Shown here: positions 22,499 through 30,977 of the stretch, piece by piece | How positions within the stretch are numbered: the stretch's first letter is position 1 | How the letters are laid out: each line of letters starts with the position of its first letter | NCBI GenBank assembly: GCA_030426265.1 | Contig: JAUHYP010000033.1 | Location: 1-33,919, forward strand | Source: Gammaproteobacteria bacterium | GTDB taxonomy: Bacteria > Pseudomonadota > Gammaproteobacteria > Xanthomonadales > SZUA-36 | Reading direction: 5' to 3' | DNA: 33,919 bases | Notes under the pieces: model-generated | The model's input: the letters and a program-made list of their open reading frames with translations, nothing else | Told to the model about the DNA's origin: nothing | The model's database searches: none | Made by a program: the position numbers and the translations under genes

Positions 22499-24688
22499 TC
22501 AGGGCGCGGGTGTATGGAACAGCGGCGGTTCGCGACGGCCGAAGGCGCCCAGGCCCTTCAACTGCAGCTCCAGGTAGAGCGCGTCGCGCTCGCCGCCGTT
22601 GCGGTCGCGGAGGTAGCGCCGCGCCGCCAGGCGAAGGGCCCAGCAGCAGCTCTCGTACTCCACGCCGGCCAGCCCTTCCAGCAGGTCCGATTCCTCCAGC
22701 GAGTAGCTGACCTTGGTGAACAGGCGCCAGCGCTCGTTCACCGGCCACAGCCAGCGCACGTCGAACTGGTCCAGGCGGTCGCGGCGGAAGCGGTACTCGA
22801 AGGACACGCGGTTGCCGTTCTTCGCCGTATGTCCCAGACCCACGACCCCCACGTCGAGTTCCCTGTTTTCCCAGTTCCACTGCACGCCCAGGCGCACGTT
22901 GGTGCGGTCCAGGGGGTGCCAGTTGAACTCGGCGATGAAGGGCGAAGTGTCCTCGTCCACGGGCGTGGTTTCGTCGAGGGTCACCTCCGAGCGGTCGAGG
23001 TAGATGATCTGGCCGAAGTTCAGGTTCCAGGTCTCGCGGCCCGTGCGGCCGCTGTACGAGCGCGTGCTGGCCGCGAGGGTCAGCTGGTTGGCGTCGGCCT
23101 GCCGGTCCGCGCCGGTGAATCGGTTGGTGGCGAATAGCTGGGCGAAGCCGAAGGTGAAGTCGCCCGTGTCGAAGTCGGGCAGGGCGGACTGGTCCTCGTA
23201 GGGCACGTAGAGGTAGAACAGCCGCGGCTCCAGCGTCTGCGTGCCGCCGCTCTTCGTGTCCCGCTCGAAGTACATGCCGCTGTCCAGGCTGAAGACGGGC
23301 AGCCCCCGGTCCGGTGAGCTGTCGCCCGGTTCATCGCCCAGGTCCAGTCCGTAGCTGGTGTAGCGGTAGCCGGCGCTGGCCTCGAAAAAGCCCCAGGCGC
23401 GCTGCGTGTTCCACACCAGGCTGGGGAACAGGTCCAGGCGCGCGCCGGTGACGCCGACATCGCGGTCGAAGTAGACGGCCTCGGCGTCCACCCGGGTGCC
23501 CAGCCCGCTGCGCCCCAGCGGAGCGTCGAGCATGAAGGCCAGGCGCGGCAGGCGGCTGTAGGGTTCCCGGCTGGGGGCGACGGCGTCGTCGATGACCTGG
23601 AAGTCGTCCACCAGCGCGCTGAAGATCCAGTAGCGCCCGGCGCCGTCCAGCCCGGCGTTGCTGCGCAGGAACTGGCGCGAGGTCTGGGCCAGGCTGCCGC
23701 CGAAGTCCTGGAAGAATTCGTTGTCGCTCACCCGCTCGATGTCGGCGCCTGCCCGCCAGGCGCGGTTGATGGCCATGTCCCAGCGTGCGAGCGCGCGCCA
23801 GCGGTCCGTGTCGCGGTCCCGGTCGTCGGGCATGAGGTCGAACTCGAGAAAGCTGTAGGTTCGCTTCGTCAGCAGCCGGTACTCGCCCGAGAGCATGAAG
23901 CCGCGCTCGGTGTAGTAGCGCGGCGTGATGGTCGCGTCCATCTGCGGGGCGATGTTCCAGTACCAGGGGATGCTGATCTCCAGGCCGTTGTCGTTGGCGG
24001 TGCTCAGCGACGGGTAGAGAAAACCGCTCTTGCGCCGGTCGTCGATGGGGAAGGTCATCCACGGCAGCCAGAGGATGGGAACCCCGCCCAGTTCGAGCTT
24101 CGCGCCGCGGGCCACGCCGACGCCCTCGTCGTGGCGCAGTTCCAGTTCATTCGCCGAGAGCATCCATTCCGGGTCGTCGCCGGCGCAGGTGGTGAACCAA
24201 AGGCCGACCAGCTCGGAGCGTTCGCTGCCCGTGATGTGGACCACGTCGGCGCCGCCGTGCGCGCTGGAGCCCACCAGGCGATAGCGGAGGTCGTTGAAGT
24301 CGCCGTTCTGCTCGAACAGGCCGAAGAGTCCGCTGGAGGCCTCCAGTTCGATCTGCGCGTCGCGGTAGCTCAGGGGGCTGGGCAGGGTGACCAGGCCGGT
24401 ATCGGGACGGTAGCGCAGGACCTCGGTGGACAGGTACTGGTCGGCGCGGAACAGTTCCACGGAGCCGATGGCCTCGCCGAACTGCTCGTCCTGCGCCTCG
24501 AAGGCCTCGGTCCGGATTTCCAGCGGCGCCCGCGAGCGGTCGGGCACGGGCCCCAGGTTGGGCGCCAGTGCGGGCGCGGGACAGGCCACGGCGGGGGCTT
24601 CGTCCTGCGCCGTGGCGGCGATGGAAATGCAGATGCAGGCCGTCCCGGCCAGGGTCGCGGCCAGTCGCCGGAGGGGGGTGGGGTGCAC
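22499..24688 (-). CDS. lptD: LPS-assembly outer-membrane protein LptD
   Basis: 729-aa outer-membrane beta-barrel that inserts lipopolysaccharide into the outer leaflet together with LptE. From the GTG at 24688 it has a signal peptide (LRRLAATLAGTACICISIAATAQ), an N-terminal OstA-type beta-jellyroll (about 60-190) and a barrel. The four cysteines used for disulfide maturation in E. coli appear conserved: C36 (VACPAPA), one in FTTCAGDD, and the adjacent pair in ESCCWALRL near the C-terminus. An upstream GTG at 24754 overlaps the preceding stop (GTGA) and would add 22 residues before the signal peptide; it lacks a ribosome binding site, whereas AGGGA precedes 24688. surA follows. Confidence 0.94.
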   Translation of the reverse strand: MHPTPLRRLAATLAGTACICISIAATAQDEAPAVACPAPALAPNLGPVPDRSRAPLEIRTEAFEAQDEQFGEAIGSVELFRADQYLSTEVLRYRPDTGLVTLPSPLSYRDAQIELEASSGLFGLFEQNGDFNDLRYRLVGSSAHGGADVVHITGSERSELVGLWFTTCAGDDPEWMLSANELELRHDEGVGVARGAKLELGGVPILWLPWMTFPIDDRRKSGFLYPSLSTANDNGLEISIPWYWNIAPQMDATITPRYYTERGFMLSGEYRLLTKRTYSFLEFDLMPDDRDRDTDRWRALARWDMAINRAWRAGADIERVSDNEFFQDFGGSLAQTSRQFLRSNAGLDGAGRYWIFSALVDDFQVIDDAVAPSREPYSRLPRLAFMLDAPLGRSGLGTRVDAEAVYFDRDVGVTGARLDLFPSLVWNTQRAWGFFEASAGYRYTSYGLDLGDEPGDSSPDRGLPVFSLDSGMYFERDTKSGGTQTLEPRLFYLYVPYEDQSALPDFDTGDFTFGFAQLFATNRFTGADRQADANQLTLAASTRSYSGRTGRETWNLNFGQIIYLDRSEVTLDETTPVDEDTSPFIAEFNWHPLDRTNVRLGVQWNWENRELDVGVVGLGHTAKNGNRVSFEYRFRRDRLDQFDVRWLWPVNERWRLFTKVSYSLEESDLLEGLAGVEYESCCWALRLAARRYLRDRNGGERDALYLELQLKGLGAFGRREPPLFHTPAP

Positions 24689-24750
24689 GCGGGTCCCTGC
24701 CGTGAAAATCGGCGCTACCGTGTCACAAAAGCCCGCCCGGTTCAATCGGC

Positions 24751-25815
24751 TCACGGGCAGGGCGTGGCCAGCCAGGCGGTGCGGGTATCGGCCGGCAACT
24801 CGCCGCGTTCACGGGCCAGGGCGTGAAAGCGGGAAAAGTCCTCCCCGGCCTCCCGCCACAGTGTCTCGAAGGCGCACAGTCCGCCGGTGTAGCTGGCGAC
24901 CAGCGCCAGGTCGGCATTGTTCGGGGGCGGGTCGAACCAGCCGCCGAAACGGTCGCGTCCCGCCCAGGCCTCCTGGACCAGCCGGTCGTAGTCGGCGCGC
25001 AGGTCGCGGAACGCCTCCCGCTTGCCGGTGGCGAGTTCCGCCTCCGTGCCGCCGGCGGCGTACAACGCGCGCAGTTGCCGGCGGGCCGCGCCCAGCAGCG
25101 CCAGGAAGTCGCGGGTGGCGTCCTCGCGCGCCTCCCAGCGGGCCAGGCCCTCCGTGTCCCCGGTGGCGTGCATCCAGGCGCGCACGCCCTGGCGTCCCAC
25201 GAAACTGGCATAGGACTCGTTGAAGTCCGTGTCGCCTTTCACGTAGAGCGCCTGGTGGGCCAGTTCGTGAAACAGCACATCGGCGAGGTCGGCGTCGGAC
25301 CGCTCCAGCATGGTGCCGAGGATGGGGTCGTCGAACCAGCCCAGGGTCGAGTAGGCGCCGGCGCCGGACACCGAGGCGTCACGTCCCTTGCGGCGCATCT
25401 TCGCCGCGAAGCGCTCCGCGTCCTCGCGTTCGAAATAACCGCGATAGGGCACACAGCCGGCGACGGGAAAACACCAGCGCCTGGGCGCCAGGGAATAAGG
25501 GGGCGTGGCGACCACGTTCCAGGTCACGGCATCTCCCGGCGTGGGCGCGAACTCACGGTAGCTGCCGTTCGCCGGCAGGGCCAGTTCGCGTTCCGCGAAA
25601 CGCAGCATGGCCTGCGCGGTGGAAAGGCGTTCGGCGGTGGCGTCGTCGGGCGCGGCGGCCTCGATGTAGCGCCCGATGTCCTGGCGAGAGCGCATCAGTT
25701 CGAGGTGTCCCGACACGGCCTGGGCGTAGTAAGCGGGGCTGGCGCAGCCGCCCAGGGCGAACAGGGCCAGGAGTAGCGGGATCGGGGCGAAGCGGACGCG
25801 TCCGGCCGCGCTCAT
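24751..25815 (-). CDS. Putative lipoprotein zinc aminopeptidase (PF10023 family)
   Basis: 354 aa. The lipobox LGGC gives acylation at C24 after an 18-residue hydrophobic stretch, so the protein should be membrane-anchored and face the periplasm. The zinc motif HELAH (183-187) with E200 in [11 protein letters not shown] as third ligand marks a gluzincin-type peptidase of the predicted aminopeptidase family. [13 protein letters not shown] just before the zinc site is also typical. Substrate unknown. It overlaps msrB by 4 nt (ATGA) at its start. Its end abuts lptD, with a possible GTGA overlap if the longer LptD is used, so it is probably coexpressed with outer-membrane assembly genes. Confidence 0.9.
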   Translation of the reverse strand: MSAAGRVRFAPIPLLLALFALGGCASPAYYAQAVSGHLELMRSRQDIGRYIEAAAPDDATAERLSTAQAMLRFAERELALPANGSYREFAPTPGDAVTWNVVATPPYSLAPRRWCFPVAGCVPYRGYFEREDAERFAAKMRRKGRDASVSGAGAYSTLGWFDDPILGTMLERSDADLADVLFHELAHQALYVKGDTDFNESYASFVGRQGVRAWMHATGDTEGLARWEAREDATRDFLALLGAARRQLRALYAAGGTEAELATGKREAFRDLRADYDRLVQEAWAGRDRFGGWFDPPPNNADLALVASYTGGLCAFETLWREAGEDFSRFHALARERGELPADTRTAWLATPCP

Positions 25816-26225
25816 GCCTCCCCGCCCGGCGTTCGCGGCCGGAATTCCAGGGACGCCGAATTGATGCAGTAGCGCAGCCCGGTCGGCGGCGGGCCGTCCG
25901 GGAACACGTGGCCGAGGTGGGCGTCGCAGCGCGGACAGACCAGTTCGGTGCGGATCATGCCGTGGCTGAGATCGCGCTTCTGCACGATGAACGCCTGCTC
26001 CAGTTCGCCGTGGAAGCTGGGCCAGCCGCAGCCGGAATGGAACTTGGACGCCGAGTCGAACAGGGGGTGGTCGCAGCATACGCAGTGGTAGACGCCGTCC
26101 TCGTCGAAGGCGTCGTACTTGCCGGTGAAGGGCCGTTCCGTGCCGGCCTGCCGGGTCACGCGAAACTGCTCAGGGTCCAGTTCGGCGCGCCATTCCTCGG
26201 GGGATTTTTCGACCTTGTCGATCAT
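25812..26225 (-). CDS. msrB: Peptide-methionine (R)-S-oxide reductase
   Basis: 137-aa cytoplasmic repair enzyme reducing the R-sulfoxide of methionine in proteins. Structural zinc cysteines are C48/C51 (CVCC) and C97/C100 (CPRC). Catalytic C120 lies in [11 protein letters not shown] and the likely resolving C66 in HSGCGWPSF. No signal peptide is present. It is joined by 4-nt overlaps to the NSS transporter gene upstream and to the lipoprotein peptidase gene downstream, so all three are probably translated from one message. Confidence 0.96.
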   Translation of the reverse strand: MIDKVEKSPEEWRAELDPEQFRVTRQAGTERPFTGKYDAFDEDGVYHCVCCDHPLFDSASKFHSGCGWPSFHGELEQAFIVQKRDLSHGMIRTELVCPRCDAHLGHVFPDGPPPTGLRYCINSASLEFRPRTPGGEA

Positions 26226-27538
26226 GCGATCAGGGTGCTGAAAAGGAACCCGAACAGTATAGCGCCGAGGGCGGCCGGCACGACCCAGCGCAGCCACGCC
26301 GCGACAGCGGCCGCCGCCCGGGGGCCCAGGCCCACACCGACCTGCGCCAGGAGCACGGCCTTGCCCAGGCCCCAGCCCACCGCCAGCACGGCGAGCAGGG
26401 CGCCGAGCATGAACAGCCCGGATCCGAACACCAGGTCGAGCACGCCGATCCAGTGCGGGTTCAGGCCGATGGGCAACATCACGAGCATGGCGGCGCCGGT
26501 CACGATCCACAGCCAGGCGCCGCGTTCGCCCCGGCCGCCGCGTGGCGCCACGTCCGCCAGGGCGCCGCTCACCGTGTCCAGCGCCGCGACCAGGGTGAGC
26601 ATGGCCACGAGGCCCCAGCCGGCGAGGAACAGCGGACCCAGCCAGCGGCCGCCCGGCATCACCGCGAACAGGCGCGGGACGGTGTCGAACAGCAGCCCGG
26701 GTCCCGCGGCCAGGTCCAGGCTGAACACCAGCACGGCCGGCACCACGAACAGGGCGCCCAGCAGGGCCGCGCCCAGGTCCACCAGGCAGGTCGCGCCGGC
26801 GGTGCCCGCGACCGGCGTGTCCTTCGCCAGGTAGCTGCCGTACATCACACCGAGTGTGCCCGACAGGCCCACCGAGAAGCAGGCCTGGCCCATGGCCGCG
26901 AACCAGGTGCCGGGCCCGGCGCGGGAGAAATCAGGGCGAAGGAACTCCAGCAAGCGGTCCACCGCGCCGTCCAGCGACAGGGCGACCACCACGAGGTAGA
27001 CCGCGGCCAGGCCGAACAGGGGCATCAGCAGGGTGTTGGCGGCCTCGATGCCGCGGCGCAGTCCGCGCCGCACCACCAGCGCGCAGGCCAGCAGCACGCC
27101 CAGGGCGATGAGCAACTGCAGCCCGTCGCGCCCCAGGCCGGCGGCATAGGCCGGAAGGCTCTCCTCGGAAAAACCCGCCACAGCGCCGAAGCCGGCGCTG
27201 TAGAAGACGTTGGCGATGACGATGCTGTAGTAGCAGGTGGCCATGAAGGCAGCCAGCAGGCCCAGGCCACCCGCCAGCAGTCCCATCCGGGGCCCGAAGG
27301 CCGCCCGGAAGGCCGCCAGGGGGCCGGCGCCCGTGGCCCGGCCCAGCGAGAACTCGGCCGCCAGCGCCGGCGCGGCCAGGGCCAGCATGAACACGGCGTA
27401 CACCAGCAGGAAGGCGCTGCCGCCGTTCTGTCCCATCATGTAGGGAAAGCGCCAGACATTGCCCAGGCCGACGGCCAGGCCCGCCATGGTCAGCAGGGTG
27501 GCGAGGCGCGAGGAAAAGTGGGGTCGTGGGGACGCCAT
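26222..27538 (-). CDS. Sodium:neurotransmitter symporter (NSS) family transporter
   Basis: 438-aa inner-membrane sodium-coupled transporter with about 11 helices, as in bacterial NSS proteins such as MhsT and TnaT. The first-helix signature is [20 protein letters not shown], which forms part of the sodium and substrate sites. [19 protein letters not shown] corresponds to the substrate-binding sixth helix and the segment near [13 protein letters not shown] to the eighth. Probable substrates are amino acids, but this is from family knowledge only. The ATG at 27538 gives the usual N-terminus; the upstream open frame crosses the divergent VOC gene start. It overlaps msrB by 4 nt and is the first gene of the long minus-strand series. 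Confidence 0.92.
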   Translation of the reverse strand: MASPRPHFSSRLATLLTMAGLAVGLGNVWRFPYMMGQNGGSAFLLVYAVFMLALAAPALAAEFSLGRATGAGPLAAFRAAFGPRMGLLAGGLGLLAAFMATCYYSIVIANVFYSAGFGAVAGFSEESLPAYAAGLGRDGLQLLIALGVLLACALVVRRGLRRGIEAANTLLMPLFGLAAVYLVVVALSLDGAVDRLLEFLRPDFSRAGPGTWFAAMGQACFSVGLSGTLGVMYGSYLAKDTPVAGTAGATCLVDLGAALLGALFVVPAVLVFSLDLAAGPGLLFDTVPRLFAVMPGGRWLGPLFLAGWGLVAMLTLVAALDTVSGALADVAPRGGRGERGAWLWIVTGAAMLVMLPIGLNPHWIGVLDLVFGSGLFMLGALLAVLAVGWGLGKAVLLAQVGVGLGPRAAAAVAAWLRWVVPAALGAILFGFLFSTLIA

Positions 27539-27569
27539 GGGCCCGGAATTGTACGGTATGCTGCGCGCC

Positions 27570-28007
27570 ATGAGTTCACCCACCGCCGGACCCTTCCACC
27601 TGGCCATCCCGGTCGACGACCTGGCGGCCGCGCGCCGCTTCTACGGCGAGGTCTTCGGCTGCCCCGAGGGCCGCAGCGCCGACCACTGGGTGGACTTCGA
27701 CTTCTTCGGCCACCAACTGGTGTGCCACCTGGACAAAGCCGCGGAAGCCGATGGGGCGGGCCTGCACAACCCAGTGGACGGTGACGCCGTGCCCGTGCCG
27801 CACTTCGGCGTGGTGCTGTCCATGGCGGACTGGGAAGCCCTGGTGGCGCGCCTGCAACAGCATGGCGTGGCCTTCGTTCTCGAACCGAAAGTGCGCTTCA
27901 AGGGCGAGGTCGGTGAGCAGGCCACCTTCTTCCTGCGCGACCCGGCGGGGAACGCCCTGGAGTTCAAGGCCTTCGCCGATCCGTCCCGGCTGTTCGCGCG
28001 CCACTGA
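27570..28007 (+). CDS. VOC-superfamily (glyoxalase-like) protein
   Basis: 145-aa protein with two beta-alpha-beta-beta-beta modules. The first begins [23 protein letters not shown]; the second ends [16 protein letters not shown], where the Glu is the usual metal ligand, with His in FHLAI and PHFGVVL as partners. It could be a dioxygenase- or lyase-like enzyme; the substrate cannot be inferred. An in-frame ATG 12 nt upstream (27558) is an alternative start. The gene is divergent from the NSS transporter gene with only about 31 nt between start codons, so their promoters must overlap each other or the coding regions. Confidence 0.88.
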   Translation: MSSPTAGPFHLAIPVDDLAAARRFYGEVFGCPEGRSADHWVDFDFFGHQLVCHLDKAAEADGAGLHNPVDGDAVPVPHFGVVLSMADWEALVARLQQHGVAFVLEPKVRFKGEVGEQATFFLRDPAGNALEFKAFADPSRLFARH

Positions 28008-28014
28008 GTTTCCC

Positions 28015-28869
28015 TTGGACCCGGTCTACCCGAACCTCGTCCTTGCCGGCTTTCCCAAGTGCGGCACCAGTTCGGTGTTCGAGTGGCTGTGCCTGCACCC
28101 GGAGGTCTGCGGCTCGATCGTCAAGGAAACGCATTTCCTGCGCGACGAACCCCAGGCGGGCGCCGTTTCCATTCACACCCACGGCCTGGAAGCCTACGGC
28201 GGGTTCTTCCGTCCCGAAGGCCATCATCGGGTGATCATGGAGGCGACGCCCAACTACGCCACCGAAGAGACGCCGGTGTCCCTGCTCGCCGGGCTGCCCG
28301 GCCCGCCCCGCATCCTGTTCGTGGTGCGCGAACCCGGGGCGCGGCTGCTGTCCCAGTACCGCTTCCTCAAGTACAACCTCCGCCACGTGCCCGAGGAGGT
28401 CCGCTTCGAGGAATGGCTGGAGACGGACGTGGGCCGGCGCCACGTAGCGCTGAGCCGCTACCAGGACCACCTCGCGCGCTGGGCCGCGAAGTTTCCGCGG
28501 GAACGCCTGAAGGTGATGGTGTTCGAGGACCTCGTGCGCGACCCCGTGACGGCCATGGGCGCGCTGTGCGACTGGCTGGGCCTGGATGGGGCGGTCTTCA
28601 GGGAGATCGATCTGACCCCGCGCAACATCACCCAGGCCATGCGCCATCCGCGCCTGCAGAAGCTCGCGCAACGGCTGCGCAGCCACGTGCCAGGCGGGCT
28701 GGTGAACCGCTTCCTGCCGCTGTGGTACCGCCTCGTGGCACACCCGCCGAAGCCCCCACGGCAGGAGGACGTCGCCCTGATGCAGGCCCTCAGGGGCGGC
28801 TTCACCGAGGACAACGCCGTCCTGGCGGCCGATTTCGGCCTGGACCTCACTGCCTGGAGCACCGCATGA
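28015..28869 (+). CDS. PAPS-dependent sulfotransferase-family protein
   Basis: 284 aa. The 5'-phosphosulfate loop is FPKCGTSS (13-20), directly after the first strand (NLVLAG). The 3'-phosphate site is R105...S113 in VVREPGARLLSQY. The remaining helices resemble heparan-sulfate N-sulfotransferase-like bacterial proteins. The acceptor could be a polysaccharide, lipid or small molecule; nothing nearby decides it. No ATG fits; a TTG at 28015 gives the expected short N-terminus 7 nt after the VOC stop codon, and the open frame continues upstream through the VOC gene in another register. Its stop overlaps the DUF2007 start (ATGA). Confidence 0.85.
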   Translation: MDPVYPNLVLAGFPKCGTSSVFEWLCLHPEVCGSIVKETHFLRDEPQAGAVSIHTHGLEAYGGFFRPEGHHRVIMEATPNYATEETPVSLLAGLPGPPRILFVVREPGARLLSQYRFLKYNLRHVPEEVRFEEWLETDVGRRHVALSRYQDHLARWAAKFPRERLKVMVFEDLVRDPVTAMGALCDWLGLDGAVFREIDLTPRNITQAMRHPRLQKLAQRLRSHVPGGLVNRFLPLWYRLVAHPPKPPRQEDVALMQALRGGFTEDNAVLAADFGLDLTAWSTA

Positions 28870-29075
28870 TCAAGGTCTTCGAATCCTTCGACTACATGGA
28901 AGCCGGGCGCGTGCGCTCCCTGCTCGAGGCCAACGGCATCGAGACCTTCATGAAGAACGAATATTCCACCGGCGCGATCGGAGACCTGCCCTTCCAGGAG
29001 GTGGCGCCGATGGTGTTCATCCTCGATGAACGCGACCTGCCGCTGGCGCAGCGCCTGATTGCCGACGAGGGCTAG
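28866..29075 (+). CDS. Small DUF2007 protein
   Basis: 69 aa, matching the DUF2007 (putative signal-transducing) family: an N-terminal strand MIKVFESFD, a helix MEAGRVRSLLEANGI, a central FMKNEY segment and a C-terminal VFILDERDLPLAQRLI. It resembles a PII-like ferredoxin fold, but no ligand is known to me. It overlaps the sulfotransferase stop by 4 nt (ATGA), so it is translationally coupled. Its stop codon shares the palindrome CTAG with the stop codon of the convergent fusion gene. Confidence 0.88.
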   Translation: MIKVFESFDYMEAGRVRSLLEANGIETFMKNEYSTGAIGDLPFQEVAPMVFILDERDLPLAQRLIADEG

Positions 29076-30952
29076 CGGTCCTCGCCCCGCAGGGCCCGCA
29101 CCGCCGCTTCCACCCGTTCCGCGGTGGCTTCCGCGGCCGGAATCGGTTCACCGATCCGCAGTTCCACCCGCTTCCAGAGCTTGCGTGGCCGCCGCTTGTG
29201 CAGCGGGTCGCTGCGGCTGAACAGCGATCCCCACAGGTGGCACAGCGCCACGGGCACCACCGGCACCGGGCGCCGTTCCAGGATGGTCTCGATGCCGGGC
29301 CGGAAGGGCTGGATTTCCCCGTCCCGGGTGATGCCGCCCTCCGGGAACAGGCCCACCGGCTCCCCGGCCGCGAGTTCGGCGTCGATGCGCTCGAAGGCCT
29401 GGGCCAGCACATCGGGGTGGGTGCGGCCCGAACCGATGGGGATGGCCTTGCCGGCGTCGAACAGCCAGCGCAGCACCGGGATGTCGTAGATGCCGCGGTA
29501 CATGACGAAGCGCACCGGCCGCCGCACCGAGCCGCCGATCAGCAGCGGGTCGACGAAGCTCACGTGGTTGCCCGCCAGCAGCACCGGCCCTTCCGCCGGT
29601 ACGTGGTCCAGGCCGGTGACCTTCACCCGGTACAGCGTGTGGATCAGCAGCCAGCACAGGAAGCGCAGCAGGAACTCGGGCACCAGCAGGTAGATGTAGA
29701 GCGCGACCACGGCGTTGAGGATGGCGGTCGCCAGGAACAGCTGCGGAATGGTGAAGCCCGCCGCGCCCAGCATGGCGATGGCGAAGATGGCCGAGACCAC
29801 CATGAACAGGGCGTTGAGGATGTTGTTGCCGGCAATGACGCGCGAACGGTGCGAGGCCTTCGAGCGCGCCTGCACCAGGGCGTACAGCGGCACGATGTAG
29901 AAGCCCCCGAAGCCGCCGATCATCAGCAGGTCCAGGATGATGCGCCAGTTGGCCGGCTCGCCCAGGAAGGCGCCGACGGTCAGTCCCGGTGTCGGAGTCG
30001 CCGGGCTGGCGAAGCACAGGTCCACGGCGAACACGGTCAGGCCGATGGAGCCCAGCGGCACCAGGCCGATCTCGACGTCGCGGCCGGAGAGCTTTTCGCA
30101 CAGCAAGGAACCCGCGCTGATGCCGATGATGAACAGGCCCAGCAGGAAGGACATCAGGCTGGCGTCCCCGCCCAGCACGTTCTGCGAGTAGCTCGGCACC
30201 TGCACCAGGATGGTCGCGCCGAAGAACCAGAACCAGGAAATGCCGAGGACGCCGTGCAGCACGGTGCGGTTCTCGTTCAGGAACTTCAGGTTGCGCACCG
30301 TCTCGGTGGCGAGGTTCCAGTTGATCTTCAGGTCCGGGTCCACCGGCGGCGCGGGCGGGATGCGCAGGCTGGCCACCCAGCCGATCACGGCCACCACCAG
30401 CGCCGCGCCGCTGACCCACACCGGCCAGGGCGCATCGATGCCGGCCAGCAAGGGCCCGGCGATGGTCCCGGCCAGGATGGCCACGAAGGTGCCCATCTCC
30501 ACCAGGGCGTTGCCGCCGATCAGCTCATGACGCTGCAGCACCTGCGGCAGGATGCCGTACTTGATCGGCCCGAACAGCGTGGACTGGAAGCCCAGCAGGA
30601 ACAGCACCCCGAACAGCAGCGGCAGGCTGTCCAGCCAGAAGCCCAGCGTGGCCAGCACCATGATGCCCACCTCGAACAGCTTGATGCGGCGGATCTGCGC
30701 CGCCTTCTCGAAGCGGTCCGCGAACTGGCCCACCAGGGCCGAGAAGAGGAAGTAGGGCAGGATGAAGATCATCGCGCTGAAGTTGACCAGCTGGTCGGTG
30801 TTCATGCCGTAGAGGCTGCTGGCCTTGAACACCAGCAGCGCGGCCAGCGCGTTCTTGAAGATGTTGTCGTTGAGCGCCCCCAGGGCCTGGACCGTGAAGA
30901 AGGGTCCGAAGCGGCGCTTGCCGAGCAGGGCGAACTGGGATTGGCCGCTCAC
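29072..30952 (-). CDS. LplT-like MFS transporter fused to a PlsC-type acyltransferase
   Basis: 626 aa. Residues 15-425 form an MFS-type membrane domain (GALNDNIFKNAL is typical of lysophospholipid flippase LplT). Residues 440-626 form a PlsC/LPLAT domain with the catalytic pair H463 and D468 in NHVSFVDP and the acyl-acceptor motif FPEGG (536-540). Known relatives flip lysophospholipids across the inner membrane and reacylate them. E. coli LplT and Aas are separate, and many fusions carry an additional acyl-ACP synthetase domain; that third domain is absent here. The start is GTG, 25 nt after nupC. The gene ends on a CTAG shared with the DUF2007 stop. Confidence 0.9.
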   Translation of the reverse strand: MSGQSQFALLGKRRFGPFFTVQALGALNDNIFKNALAALLVFKASSLYGMNTDQLVNFSAMIFILPYFLFSALVGQFADRFEKAAQIRRIKLFEVGIMVLATLGFWLDSLPLLFGVLFLLGFQSTLFGPIKYGILPQVLQRHELIGGNALVEMGTFVAILAGTIAGPLLAGIDAPWPVWVSGAALVVAVIGWVASLRIPPAPPVDPDLKINWNLATETVRNLKFLNENRTVLHGVLGISWFWFFGATILVQVPSYSQNVLGGDASLMSFLLGLFIIGISAGSLLCEKLSGRDVEIGLVPLGSIGLTVFAVDLCFASPATPTPGLTVGAFLGEPANWRIILDLLMIGGFGGFYIVPLYALVQARSKASHRSRVIAGNNILNALFMVVSAIFAIAMLGAAGFTIPQLFLATAILNAVVALYIYLLVPEFLLRFLCWLLIHTLYRVKVTGLDHVPAEGPVLLAGNHVSFVDPLLIGGSVRRPVRFVMYRGIYDIPVLRWLFDAGKAIPIGSGRTHPDVLAQAFERIDAELAAGEPVGLFPEGGITRDGEIQPFRPGIETILERRPVPVVPVALCHLWGSLFSRSDPLHKRRPRKLWKRVELRIGEPIPAAEATAERVEAAVRALRGEDR

Positions 30953-30977
30953 GGGCCCGTCTCGTCTCCGCGCCGCC

